Part shown: positions 17,401 to 25,676 of the stretch, piece after piece
How the letters are laid out: each line of letters starts with the position of its first letter
How positions within the stretch are numbered: the stretch's first letter is position 1
Assembly (NCBI GenBank): GCA_002411015.1
Contig: DHPY01000008.1
Coordinates: forward strand, 1,302 to 65,301
Length of the DNA stretch: 64,000 nucleotides
Reading direction: 5' to 3'
Source: Armatimonadetes bacterium UBA5352
GTDB lineage: Bacteria > Armatimonadota > Zipacnadia > Zipacnadales > UBA5352
Translations under genes and position numbers: made by a program
Notes under the pieces: generated by a model
Told to the model about the DNA's origin: nothing
Seen by the model: only the letters and a program-made list of their open reading frames with translations
Databases searched by the model: none

Positions 17401-17940
17401 GTCGCCGGGCTGCGCGCCGCCGAGATCGGCCAGCGGGATCGCGACCTCGATCATCCAGGCGTCCTCGCCGCGCGCGCCCGCGGCCCGCACATTCGCGTTC
17501 CACTCGATGGTGCCCGGCCGCGCCTCGTCCATCACCGTGCCGAGCGCATTGATCGCGAAGTGGTAGTAGCTCGCGCGGTCGAGGTTCGTGTCGAGGAACA
17601 GCTCCACGCAGTCGTCGCGCCAGACAGCGTCATCGCGCGCGGTCATCTGCATCTTGAGGGCCTTCATGTTCGGCTCCTCGCAGCGCACGCCGAGGTAGAG
17701 GTTCGCGGCGTCCCAGCAGACCCGCGCCTCTGTCTGCGGCGAAGCAAGCTGCGACGCGTCCAGCTTGACGAAGCTGCCGAGGACCGCGGCGCTCTGCCAG
17801 CACGCGTCATCGAGCGCGCCATCGAGCGCGGGCGGGGCATCGGTCAGGCCGGCAGTCGCCACCGGGACCGGAACCATCTCGGCGGCGAGGAGCGGTGAGG
17901 CGATGAGCGCGAGCAGCGCAAGCAGCACGATCGGGCGCAT
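14464..17940 (-). CDS. Large secreted protein: CBM9-like domain plus DUF4091-type glycosidase-like region
   Basis: 1158 aa. The ATG at 17940 gives the signal peptide 'MRPIVLLALLALIASPLLAA'. Residues about 30-190 are CBM9-like: 'ALDGALDDACWQSAA', 'WRDDCVELFLDT', 'GLNVCRER'. Residues about 560-680 look like a jelly-roll ('YTLVAEMSAEDLPG', 'YHNIRVVEGG'). The region 700-1010 contains 'MPIATFNWDYARS', 'VQIWDEAT' and ends with 'RRWESTRNGREDYKALHL', the characteristic C-terminal segment of DUF4091 proteins. A beta domain closes the protein. It lies 83 nt after the 1531-aa gene on the same strand, probably one operon. The N-terminal half is paralogous to that of the 2045-5362 protein. Role: binding and probably cleaving an extracellular polysaccharide. 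Confidence 0.8.
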   Translation of the reverse strand: MRPIVLLALLALIASPLLAAEMVPVPVATAGLTDAPPALDGALDDACWQSAAVLGSFVKLDASQLASPQTEARVCWDAANLYLGVRCEEPNMKALKMQMTARDDAVWRDDCVELFLDTNLDRASYYHFAINALGTVMDEARPGTIEWNANVRAAGARGEDAWMIEVAIPLADLGGAQPGDRWGLNVCRERQAGGSNELSAWSPTYGQFLVPERFGELLLCDRPGGFVWQPQNPALFGPWRIQMQSATGAQPTLRLISDWPEGTTRDWQAPEPTVAAAPVAGAGMPNRWLGEVRIIDGSEQALVIGQAAGDEVLFRQAVPITISPRPNLPLLAREASALQGRGGALPALGEEYAQLVADAGGVVERFVRSNLQREEPMTQQEWATEASSQSALLTRISGMSCVVWTQSPMEDLDRRATPPSLQPDPTLRIVACGNEIESAALNITNLAEGLFEGRVTIGDLRLSTGEALDADAENLVTNADFAADEDADGVPDGWSVSSRRGSVGIEEQADGTKALVLSGEGDTMVVLRQRVPLEPGKTYTLVAEMSAEDLPGASGYAHVINNGWTWSTGVTPLTPRSAQDRYSVSFRAPDSALFQVVLRLESGTGGTIRYHNIRVVEGGAEQTVSSPDCITFHEAEFRDLKVGRTVCDPLPLMNEARIIRVPAGESRQVFLNVDSAKLPPGEYLATIQLRPHDREQPLKAIPLRLTVLPVRLPERMPIATFNWDYARSEPYVQDLVAHYTTSFLLNTSPRMTFDAEGNVTAEADWSSYDPLLQVKLRHARENGGILVFSYGIVRDFDTQMRARHGWQFMSEPWQKAFRAWVAEFDRHMREDIGMAYEEYSVQIWDEATSTNAQLALRGGQLIREVVPRMRLCMDGAQSPDEVRMLDPVVDLWIPHQSTLYTREWSQGLREVYREIAEAGEPVWTYTCSTNMKALSPLDYYRLKEWRVWDLGVGGSCYWAYNSWRGDPWDDFDGEIADCGSIYDGPQGPITSRRWESTRNGREDYKALHLLREISRIQGAEAADRVEAMTDALVAEVLAAPESIAVFERARARLLEVLVAHCGEGAPVLESAPEFAWSGEGLRVRWAANAMTEGLLRYRVPGDANWREARFAEAGEHEALLSDLPARRDVEWYLLWWDHRGATGAELAGLRSESWAKTR

Positions 17941-18023
17941 GATCGGAACCTCCATCTGCGTCTGATAGTCCCCACCGCCAGCTTCCGGTGGGCACGCCAT
18001 GATCGCTTCAGATCGGACGGCCG

Positions 18024-21000
18024 TCAGTCTATCGGGTAGATGCTCACTGCTCCCTCGGTGGTGGCCGCCACGAGCAGCCCTTCCGGCGAGCGCACCGTCT
18101 GCAGCGTCTCCACGCGACCGCCGGCGTCTGCCTGCGCAGTAATCTCCCCTGAGCCGCTCAGGCGCACGACCGTGCCATCCTCGCAGCCCGCGACGATCGC
18201 TGGAGTGCCCTCGGCCGGCGTCACGACCGCCAAATGCGTCGGGGCGCTCGGCAGTCGCGTCGCCCAGACCTTCCGGCACTCGTGATCGAGCGTGACGATG
18301 AGGCCCTCGGAGATGGCGACCACGATCTCCAGGTCACCATCGCCATCGAGGTCGGCCACCGCCATGTCGCGCATGGTGGTGTAGGGCTGGGCGCTCTCGC
18401 CGGGTCCGAACTGCGCGTTGAAGAGCGGCGTGCCGCTGCCGCTGAAGATCGTCAGGCGGTTCCAGATGCCGTTCGTGGCGGAGACAACCTCGGGCTCGCC
18501 GTCACCATTCACGTCCGCGTACTCGATCCCCGTGCGGTTCTGCTGCGTCCAGCCGCCGACCATTGTGTGCCCGGCAGGCACGCCGTAGTAGCCCTTGCCG
18601 GTCTCGGTGAGGGTGTCGCCGTTGACGATCGAGATGTTATCCGTCCCGTTCGCCCACTGCGCGATCAGCAGGTTCCGGCCGCCATCGGCGCGGTCCACGA
18701 TCTGGAACTTCCAGCAGTTGCCCCAGAAGATCGGCAGGCGCTTCACAAGCTGCCCGTCGGCGTTGACCGCCTCGAGCGTGCACGCGCTCCCGACGAAGGC
18801 GAGGCTCTCCTCGCCGCTGACGACGCCGGTGTGCAGCCCGTGGACGCCGGGGTAGGCCGACTTGAACCAGTAGGTCTTCCCGGACTCCCAGACCGCCGGG
18901 TCCATCTCGGAGACGAAGACCCACCTGCGCTCGCCCGCGAGGTCGAACGCGATCACCTGCTCGTCCGTGCAGCCGACCAGCAGCAGTTCCTCCTCCGGCC
19001 ACCAGCGCAGCACGCGCACGGGGCCGTCGGCCTGCAGCGCGCGCACCTCAGTGCCATCCGCCGCCAGCAGGTGCACCGTCTGCCCCTCGGCCAGCGCGAT
19101 GAGGTCTCCGTCTTCTCGCGCGATCACCTCGGACGCAACCGGCTTCCCACCGATGGCGCCCTCCGCCGACGCCGCCATTTCCGGCGCCTCAAGCGCTGCG
19201 GGTTCCGCGGCGGCGGCCAGTTCCCGCTCGCGTTCGGCGCGGGCCTGCTCCAGCCACCCTGCGAGTCGCCCGGTCCAGGGCGCATCATCCGGGCGCGCGA
19301 CCGTGAGCGTGTGCGTGCCGGGCTCGAGCGCGTGCTGCTCCCCGGCGATGGTGAGTTCCGTCGCCTGCCGGGCCTGCACGATGACCGTGCCCGCGCCGAA
19401 GTCCCAGCGCAGGCTCACCGGCGCACTGGCGCTGGCCGATGGCAGCTTCGTCATGCCCAGCGCAACCGCGCCATCCTCCGTCAGAAGCGCCGTCTCGGCG
19501 GCGACATCCTCAAACTCGTCGCTGACAGCAAGCGCAGGCTCCGGCAGTGCCAGCATCGCCGCATTGTCCGCGATCTGATAGCAGCCGAGCGCGTCATCCG
19601 CGCTCAGCCGGGGAAGCAGCAGGTGGAAGAAGCGCCGGTGCTCACCCTCCTGCGCGGCGCCGAGCCACTGGAAGACGACCGTGCCGCTCCCGGTGGCCTT
19701 CGTGGCGCGCGAGGGATACAGCTCGAAGCCCAGCGGTCGCGCCGGGAGCTCAGTGCCCTCAGGCAGGATCGAGACGCCCATCAGGCCCACGTGCATCTGC
19801 GCAAGCTCCGGGTGACCGCCGATGACCTCGACCCGAAGGGTGTGCTCGCCCGCCTGCAGCGCGTGCTCTCCAAGGTCTATCTGCGCGCGCACCGTGGCGG
19901 GCGCGCGATGGTCGTAGCGCTCCACCAGCAGCTCGCCATCGAGCGCCACGCTGATGATCCCGCGGTCGGTGTGATCCAGCAGATCGGCGAAGACGCGGCC
20001 GGTCAGCGGCTCCTCGAGCGTGAAGGGCATCTCCATCCAGACGCCCGTCTCGCGCGCCTTGAGGAGGACAGTGTCGATGCTCGTGAGGTCCGAGAGCAGC
20101 TCCTCGGCGGTTCCGGGCCCGCAGCGCATGTCGGCCTCCAGCGCGCTGAAGGTGACGATGCCCTCCGGGACCTCCTCCTCGCCGCCCTGGATGCGGATGC
20201 GGTTCTCGGCGGCATCCCAGCTCCCGCCGATCGTCTGCCACTCCGTCTCGACCTTCATGTTGTCGCTGTCGGTGCCGAAGGTCAGGTCATCCACGAAGAG
20301 CGCGTAGCGGCCCTCGCGCTGGACGACGCTGCGCCGCCAGTTGGCGAAGGCCATCTTCGGCACCTCGCCGATCGCCCAGGCGGTGTCGCCGAGCACACCG
20401 TGGTCGAGCAGCCCCGCGTCCATCGCGACCTCGGGCGCGACCATGCCGTCGGCGGAGGTGATCACCTGCGTGCGGTAGCCTTTCAGCACCGTGCTGCCCA
20501 CGAGGCGCTGCTCCATCACGCTGAAGGTGTGGTAGGGCAGGCGGCCGCCACCGTTGTGGCCCTTGATCATCATCAGGTCGCCACGGCCGTCGAGGGTTGT
20601 CCGCCAGGTGCCCCAGAGGAACTGCTGCTCCTGCGGGATGCCGCTGGCTCGCGCGCGCCACATCGGCTCCGGCATCGGCTGCAGCGTCCAGGCGTTCATC
20701 AGCTCGATGGGCGGGCGCGCCTCCATCTCCGGCCACCACGACTGCCCGAGGCGGAAGACGTTGAGGTCAAGGCCGGTGCGGTCGCGGTAGAAGACGAAGC
20801 GGCCATCTCCGGTGATATCCGCGGCGCGGTGCAGGAAGTTCAGTGAGGAGGAGTCGAGGCCCCAGTCATCTTTCTCGCCGGTGAAGAGCACGTCCTGGGT
20901 GAGCAGCGCCTGGCGCAGGTTGTCCATCCCCCCGCGGTCGCCGGTCATGTGCATGTAGTCGAGCAGCGGATCGTAGTAGGAGGTGTACCAGAAGAGGTGG

Positions 21001-22619
21001 TCGTTGTTCCCGGCGAGCCACGCGGAGTTTTCGATGCCGTCGAAGTAGATGTGCGCTGAGGCCTCCGCCGCGTCCCATATCGGGCCGGGGTAGTCGCGGT
21101 TGAAGTAGCGCGCCAGCGCATACAGCGACGTTGCAGACCAGTCGCCATGGCGATCGCCCACGCTCCGCGCCGGCGTCACGCGGCCGTAGACGCCCTCGCC
21201 CCTGCGGTGCGTGAGCTGCCGCGAGAGCGCGTTGGTGATCTTCAGGCGCTGCTCGTCGGTGAAGAACGGGTCCTCCTCGATGAGGTCCCAGAAGAGGATC
21301 ATCATGTGCGCGGCGTAGTGATACGGTCCCGCGAGCGGGTCGTGCTTGTTCTCGATCAACTCGCCATCAACGCGCTCGATCTCCGCAATGGTCTCGGCAT
21401 CGGGGAACGACAGCCGCAGGACCTCGCGCGCGTGGAAGGGATCGCCGGTCACGTAGAAGGCCGCCATGTGCTTGGAGATCATGTTCCAGCCGAAGTAGCC
21501 GGTCGAGCGGTATCTGCCCGAGGCCTCCCAGATCTGCATCTGGCTCGGGTCGCGCGGCACCGCGTAGCCCTCACTCAGCGCGACCTCCCGCAGCGGCCCG
21601 ACGGTCAGTGCTCCGCGGCCGCCGCCTGCAGCGCGAAGCATCGTGATGAGCGCCTCGGCAGCGTCGGCGACGCCTGCGTCATCGCTCCCGCCGACGAGGA
21701 TCACGTTGCGGCCGTCGCCGTAGGGGTTGTGGACGGTGCGCACCTCATGCCCGCCGGGGCCCGGGTACTTCGCGTCGAGCAGGGTGAAGAAGCCCTCGTA
21801 GAGCGCGCGGACCGTCGCGCTGCTCTCCTTCGCGCCGAGGACAATCAGGTTGCGGTCGAATGGTGGCAGCGTGCCCGCGTCGGCGATGATCGGCAGCTCG
21901 GCGCCGGTCACGGCCTCGACAGCGTCCTGTATGGCCTGCGCCTCAGCCGCGAAGCGCCCATCGCGGCCGGTGACGATCGCCGCGCGCGGCTCGCCGCCCT
22001 CGACGAGAGCGGTCTGCAGGTAGAGTTCCTTGAGCGTGTCATACTGCGGCGGGATCGGATCGGGCGCCGGACCATCGGGGAACCTCGGCGGCTCCACGCC
22101 TGTCTGCGCGATCACGTTGTCCACCATCACCTTCGGCGTCGGCTCGTCGTGGGTGTAGAGGTAGATGCGGCCCGCAGTGGTGCCCTCAGGGGCTGTGTCG
22201 AAGATCGCGATCTCGTTGTACGCGTCCGGCGAGGCCGCGGTCAGGCCGATCTGCTGGTATTGCTGCCCCGGCAGGAAACGAAGCTGGAGGTATGCGCCTG
22301 AGGACGAGCCCTCCTGCACCGCGCGCACCGATACCCGCACCCTCACGTTCTCCCCGGCCTGCACCGGGAAGTCCTGCATGAGGCCGCCCTCGCCGGCCGG
22401 GTCGGGGTCATCAATCAGCAGCGCCCGGGCGCCATCCGCGGCGCCGTCGACGAGGCTGAATAGCGTCTCGCCGCCTCCGTAGGGCGTCCAGCCCTCCGGG
22501 ACACCGTTCTGGCCGAGGGCGCCCTCAAAGGACGGGTTGAGCAGCGGGATTTCAGCTGGTGCAGCAAGTGCGGCTGCGGCTACGAGAATGGCTGTCACGA
22601 TGCCTGTGGCTCGGTACAT
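18024..22619 (-). CDS. Giant secreted protein with heparinase-like features and C-terminal FG-GAP/propeller region
   Basis: 1531 aa, signal peptide residues 1-19 (cut near ALAAP). Residues about 25-165 read as a galactose-binding-like beta domain ('NPSFEGALGQNGVPEGW'). Residues 380-720 are helical with many Trp/Tyr/His, then a beta-sandwich segment 'RLPYHTFSVMEQRLVGS' and 'GRYALFVDDLTFG'. This helical toroid plus beta-sandwich order is what polysaccharide lyases of the heparinase II/III or alginate lyase type show, but the match is only suggestive. From about 1190 a repeat-rich propeller follows, with calcium-type loops 'DVNGDGEPEVV' (about 1368) and 'DLDGDGDLEIVV' (about 1419). It is first in a two-gene minus operon with the DUF4091 protein and divergent from 22780. 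Confidence 0.7.
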   Translation of the reverse strand: MYRATGIVTAILVAAAALAAPAEIPLLNPSFEGALGQNGVPEGWTPYGGGETLFSLVDGAADGARALLIDDPDPAGEGGLMQDFPVQAGENVRVRVSVRAVQEGSSSGAYLQLRFLPGQQYQQIGLTAASPDAYNEIAIFDTAPEGTTAGRIYLYTHDEPTPKVMVDNVIAQTGVEPPRFPDGPAPDPIPPQYDTLKELYLQTALVEGGEPRAAIVTGRDGRFAAEAQAIQDAVEAVTGAELPIIADAGTLPPFDRNLIVLGAKESSATVRALYEGFFTLLDAKYPGPGGHEVRTVHNPYGDGRNVILVGGSDDAGVADAAEALITMLRAAGGGRGALTVGPLREVALSEGYAVPRDPSQMQIWEASGRYRSTGYFGWNMISKHMAAFYVTGDPFHAREVLRLSFPDAETIAEIERVDGELIENKHDPLAGPYHYAAHMMILFWDLIEEDPFFTDEQRLKITNALSRQLTHRRGEGVYGRVTPARSVGDRHGDWSATSLYALARYFNRDYPGPIWDAAEASAHIYFDGIENSAWLAGNNDHLFWYTSYYDPLLDYMHMTGDRGGMDNLRQALLTQDVLFTGEKDDWGLDSSSLNFLHRAADITGDGRFVFYRDRTGLDLNVFRLGQSWWPEMEARPPIELMNAWTLQPMPEPMWRARASGIPQEQQFLWGTWRTTLDGRGDLMMIKGHNGGGRLPYHTFSVMEQRLVGSTVLKGYRTQVITSADGMVAPEVAMDAGLLDHGVLGDTAWAIGEVPKMAFANWRRSVVQREGRYALFVDDLTFGTDSDNMKVETEWQTIGGSWDAAENRIRIQGGEEEVPEGIVTFSALEADMRCGPGTAEELLSDLTSIDTVLLKARETGVWMEMPFTLEEPLTGRVFADLLDHTDRGIISVALDGELLVERYDHRAPATVRAQIDLGEHALQAGEHTLRVEVIGGHPELAQMHVGLMGVSILPEGTELPARPLGFELYPSRATKATGSGTVVFQWLGAAQEGEHRRFFHLLLPRLSADDALGCYQIADNAAMLALPEPALAVSDEFEDVAAETALLTEDGAVALGMTKLPSASASAPVSLRWDFGAGTVIVQARQATELTIAGEQHALEPGTHTLTVARPDDAPWTGRLAGWLEQARAERERELAAAAEPAALEAPEMAASAEGAIGGKPVASEVIAREDGDLIALAEGQTVHLLAADGTEVRALQADGPVRVLRWWPEEELLLVGCTDEQVIAFDLAGERRWVFVSEMDPAVWESGKTYWFKSAYPGVHGLHTGVVSGEESLAFVGSACTLEAVNADGQLVKRLPIFWGNCWKFQIVDRADGGRNLLIAQWANGTDNISIVNGDTLTETGKGYYGVPAGHTMVGGWTQQNRTGIEYADVNGDGEPEVVSATNGIWNRLTIFSGSGTPLFNAQFGPGESAQPYTTMRDMAVADLDGDGDLEIVVAISEGLIVTLDHECRKVWATRLPSAPTHLAVVTPAEGTPAIVAGCEDGTVVRLSGSGEITAQADAGGRVETLQTVRSPEGLLVAATTEGAVSIYPID

Positions 22620-22779
22620 GATCCACTCCCACCCGTTCGCCGATGATCCGGATTGCCGTTAGCGTTCGTCGCGAAGACGGCGTTCCCTCCGCCATCTGCG
22701 AGTCCGCGGAAGGATTCGAGGCCGGCGGTGTGCAATCTGCCTGCAGGAGAACCCCCATGGCAGCGCTGGAGGGACCATC

Positions 22780-25659
22780 ATGCGAACAGCGTCCGCGATC
22801 CTCATCTCTGTCTGCCTCTGCGCCGGCTCATGGGCGGCGGATAACCTGCTGAGCAACCCCGATTTCGCGGCGGCCATGGACGGCTGGGTCGTCGCCGACG
22901 GCTCTGGCTGGGAGGCCGTGGCCGACGCCGGGCCTGAGGCGAGGCCAGCACTCGCGTTCACCGGAGGAAGCGGCGAAGCGGTCCGGCAGACCGTGCAGTT
23001 CGTGACGCCCGGTGTCGCGCACAGGCTGAGCGCGAACCTCTACAGCGACGGCACGCTGCAGCCCACCGTGCGGGTCATCGAGGTGCTCACCGGCGAGGCC
23101 CTCGCGACGATCACCGCGCAGGCCACCGAGGGCTGGCAGGCGCTCTGGCAGGAGTTCACGCCCGGGTCGGCTGATCTGCGCCTGGAGATCTACCCGCACC
23201 CTTCCACCATCGAGGGCCTGGCCTGCCCCGCCGGTGAGGCGCGCGTGACGGACATTGTCCTTCGCCAGACCGGGGCGGCGGCCGGGATGGAGCTGCCGGA
23301 TATGGGCGAGAACATCGCGCTCGGGCGGCCGTACACGCTCGAGCCGAAGCCGGGCTACTCATTCTGCACCGATCCGGGCGACGTCACGCAACTCACCGAC
23401 GGCGAGTTCAGCGAGGGCTACTTTTGGACGCAGCCCTCCACGGTCGGCTGGAGCGGCGTGTCGCCGAGGATCGTCACGATTGATCTCGGGCAGGACCAGC
23501 CGATCCGCGCGATCAGCCTCAACACAGCCGCGGGCGCCGCAGGCGTGACGTGGCCGCAGAGCATCCTCATCTTCACCAGCCTCGATGGCCAGCGCTGGCA
23601 CGAGGTCGGCGACCTGGTGCGGATGCACACGCAGCGCGAGCCGCTTCCGGAGCGAGACCTCTACGCGGTGCGGCGCATCTGGGCCGATGATCTCGACACG
23701 CACGGCGCCTACGTGAAGCTGGTGATCCAGCCGGACGGACCCTACACCTTCTCCGACGAGATCGAGGTCTTCCACGGCGACACCGCGCTCCTCGCGCAGG
23801 CGCTGCCGGGCGAGGGCCTCGTGGATATCGCGCAGATCATGGAGATGCGCCAGGTGCTGGGGCTGATCCAGGCGCAGTTCCGGCGCGACCTCAACCCGAT
23901 CGGCGACGACATCCGCGCCCTCCCGCAGGGGCGGCGGCAGCAGTTCGAGGTGCGCGCGCAGCAACTCGCCGACGCGATCGAGGCGATGGAGCCGATCCCC
24001 ATGGAGGGCTTCGTCGCGATCCTGCCGATGACGGAGCTTGAGCGCGACATCTTCCGCCTGCAGGCGGATGTCTGGCGCGCGCAGGGCAAGGACGACGTGC
24101 GGCTGTGGGATATGAACCGCTGGGATCCGCTGGCCCCCAACCAGGAGCCCGGCCCGGGTGAGGACGGTGCGGCCGTTGAGGTCTCGATGATGCAGAACGA
24201 GTACCGCGCCGATGTCTTCAACATCACGAACGCCTCGGAGCGCGACCTGCGGCTGCGGTTGAGCGTGGTGGGAGTGCCCGGCGCACCCGATCCCGACTGG
24301 CTGAGCGTCCACGAGGTGGAGCACGTCGGCACCCGCTGGTTCACCTCAGTCGCGGCGGCGCTGCCGCTGGCGGATCGTGCCGGGAGCGACTGGCTGATCA
24401 CCGTGCCGTCGGGGATGACGCGGCAGGTCTGGGTGGCGATCAACAAGCCACAGATAGACGCTGGCACCTACTCCGGCGCGATCGAGTTGCGCTCGGTCGG
24501 CGGCTTCGCGGCGAGCGTGCCCCTGCGGCTGAGAATCTACCCGCTGCGCTTCCCGGATGAGACCACGATCAACTGCGGCGGCTGGACCTACGCCGATGCC
24601 AACACCTATGGTGTCACGCCGGAGAACCGCGATGAGCTGATCGCGCACCTCAAGGAGCACTACGTCAATGCACCGTGGGCGACTGGCTCAACGATCATGG
24701 GCGGCAGCTTCGACGATGAGGGCAACGTCCTGACCGCGCCCGACACCACGCGCTTCGATGACTGGGTGGCGCTCTGGCCCGACGCGAAGAACTACCTGGT
24801 CTTCGCAGCCGTGGGCGCGAGCTTCGACGGCGCGCAGATGGGCACGCAGGTGTTCGCGAACAAGGTCGGCGCGTGGGCGAGGTTCTGGTCTGACCACATG
24901 GAGGCGCTCGGGAAGCGGCCGGATCAGCTTGGCCTGCTGCTGGTGGACGAGCCGCACTCGCAGGAGCAGTACGAGACGATCGTCGCCTGGGCGCGCGCGG
25001 TCAAGACCACGGCTCCCGACCTGGTGATCTGGGAGGACCCCCAGCCGCCGGACCCGGAGCCGTGGGTGCTCGAGATGTTCGAGCTTGCCGACGTGCTCTG
25101 CCCGCTGCGCTCGCAGTACATCACGAAGCCCGCGTGGTACCGCGAGACTCTCGCCGACTACCAGGCGGATGGCAAGGAGCTGTGGTTCTACTCCGCCAAC
25201 GGCCCGGCGCGCACCTTCGACCCGTTCAGCTACTACCTGTTGCAGGCGTGGCATGCGTTCAAGATCGGCGCGAAGGGCACGAACTTCTGGGCCTTCGGCG
25301 ATAACGGTGGCGTCTCGTGCTGGAATGAGTATCCGGCAGCCGGCAACGGGCCGTACTGCCCGACCTACATTGACGCGACCTCCGTCACGCCGGCGAAGTA
25401 CATGGAGGCGATCCGCGAGGGCATCGAGGACTACGAGTACCTCACGATGCTTCTCGCGCGGAACCGCGAGCTTGTTGAGGCCGGGGCGCCGGACAGCCAG
25501 ACCGATCCGGCCCTCGACCTGCTGCAGAACGGGCCCGACCGCGTGATGGCGATGGAGCAGGACGCGCAGTGGACGTGGGACCTCGAGAAGGACCGCTCGG
25601 TGCAGGATCAGGTGCGCATCGAGCTGCTGGAGGCACTGGTGGAGTCGCAGGGATGGTAA
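22780..25659 (+). CDS. Secreted protein: discoidin (F5/8 type C)-like domain plus DUF4091-type region
   Basis: 959 aa. Signal peptide 'MRTASAILISVCLCAGSWAA'. Residues 20-160 form a first beta domain ('NLLSNPDFAAAMDGWVV'). Residues about 175-320 look like an F5/8 type C domain: 'NIALGRPYTLEP', 'LTDGEFSEGYFW', 'IVTIDLGQDQPIRAISL'. A coiled helical linker (340-410) precedes a beta-sandwich and the DUF4091-type barrel (about 585-900), ending in 'YMEAIREGIEDYEYLTMLL', the family's hallmark C-terminal motif. The region includes 'LGLLLVDEPHSQEQYETI', whose DEP may hold a catalytic acid. The lipoprotein at 25677 follows by 17 nt, so they likely form an operon. Confidence 0.85.
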   Translation: MRTASAILISVCLCAGSWAADNLLSNPDFAAAMDGWVVADGSGWEAVADAGPEARPALAFTGGSGEAVRQTVQFVTPGVAHRLSANLYSDGTLQPTVRVIEVLTGEALATITAQATEGWQALWQEFTPGSADLRLEIYPHPSTIEGLACPAGEARVTDIVLRQTGAAAGMELPDMGENIALGRPYTLEPKPGYSFCTDPGDVTQLTDGEFSEGYFWTQPSTVGWSGVSPRIVTIDLGQDQPIRAISLNTAAGAAGVTWPQSILIFTSLDGQRWHEVGDLVRMHTQREPLPERDLYAVRRIWADDLDTHGAYVKLVIQPDGPYTFSDEIEVFHGDTALLAQALPGEGLVDIAQIMEMRQVLGLIQAQFRRDLNPIGDDIRALPQGRRQQFEVRAQQLADAIEAMEPIPMEGFVAILPMTELERDIFRLQADVWRAQGKDDVRLWDMNRWDPLAPNQEPGPGEDGAAVEVSMMQNEYRADVFNITNASERDLRLRLSVVGVPGAPDPDWLSVHEVEHVGTRWFTSVAAALPLADRAGSDWLITVPSGMTRQVWVAINKPQIDAGTYSGAIELRSVGGFAASVPLRLRIYPLRFPDETTINCGGWTYADANTYGVTPENRDELIAHLKEHYVNAPWATGSTIMGGSFDDEGNVLTAPDTTRFDDWVALWPDAKNYLVFAAVGASFDGAQMGTQVFANKVGAWARFWSDHMEALGKRPDQLGLLLVDEPHSQEQYETIVAWARAVKTTAPDLVIWEDPQPPDPEPWVLEMFELADVLCPLRSQYITKPAWYRETLADYQADGKELWFYSANGPARTFDPFSYYLLQAWHAFKIGAKGTNFWAFGDNGGVSCWNEYPAAGNGPYCPTYIDATSVTPAKYMEAIREGIEDYEYLTMLLARNRELVEAGAPDSQTDPALDLLQNGPDRVMAMEQDAQWTWDLEKDRSVQDQVRIELLEALVESQGW

Positions 25660-25676
25660 CCGAAAGGATGATGGCG

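Noticed and set aside
18234..20846. 870-codon open frame on the plus strand
   Set aside because: It lies wholly opposite the 1531-aa secreted protein. Long antisense frames are expected at this GC content, and the product is Arg/Ala/Val-rich without any domain.
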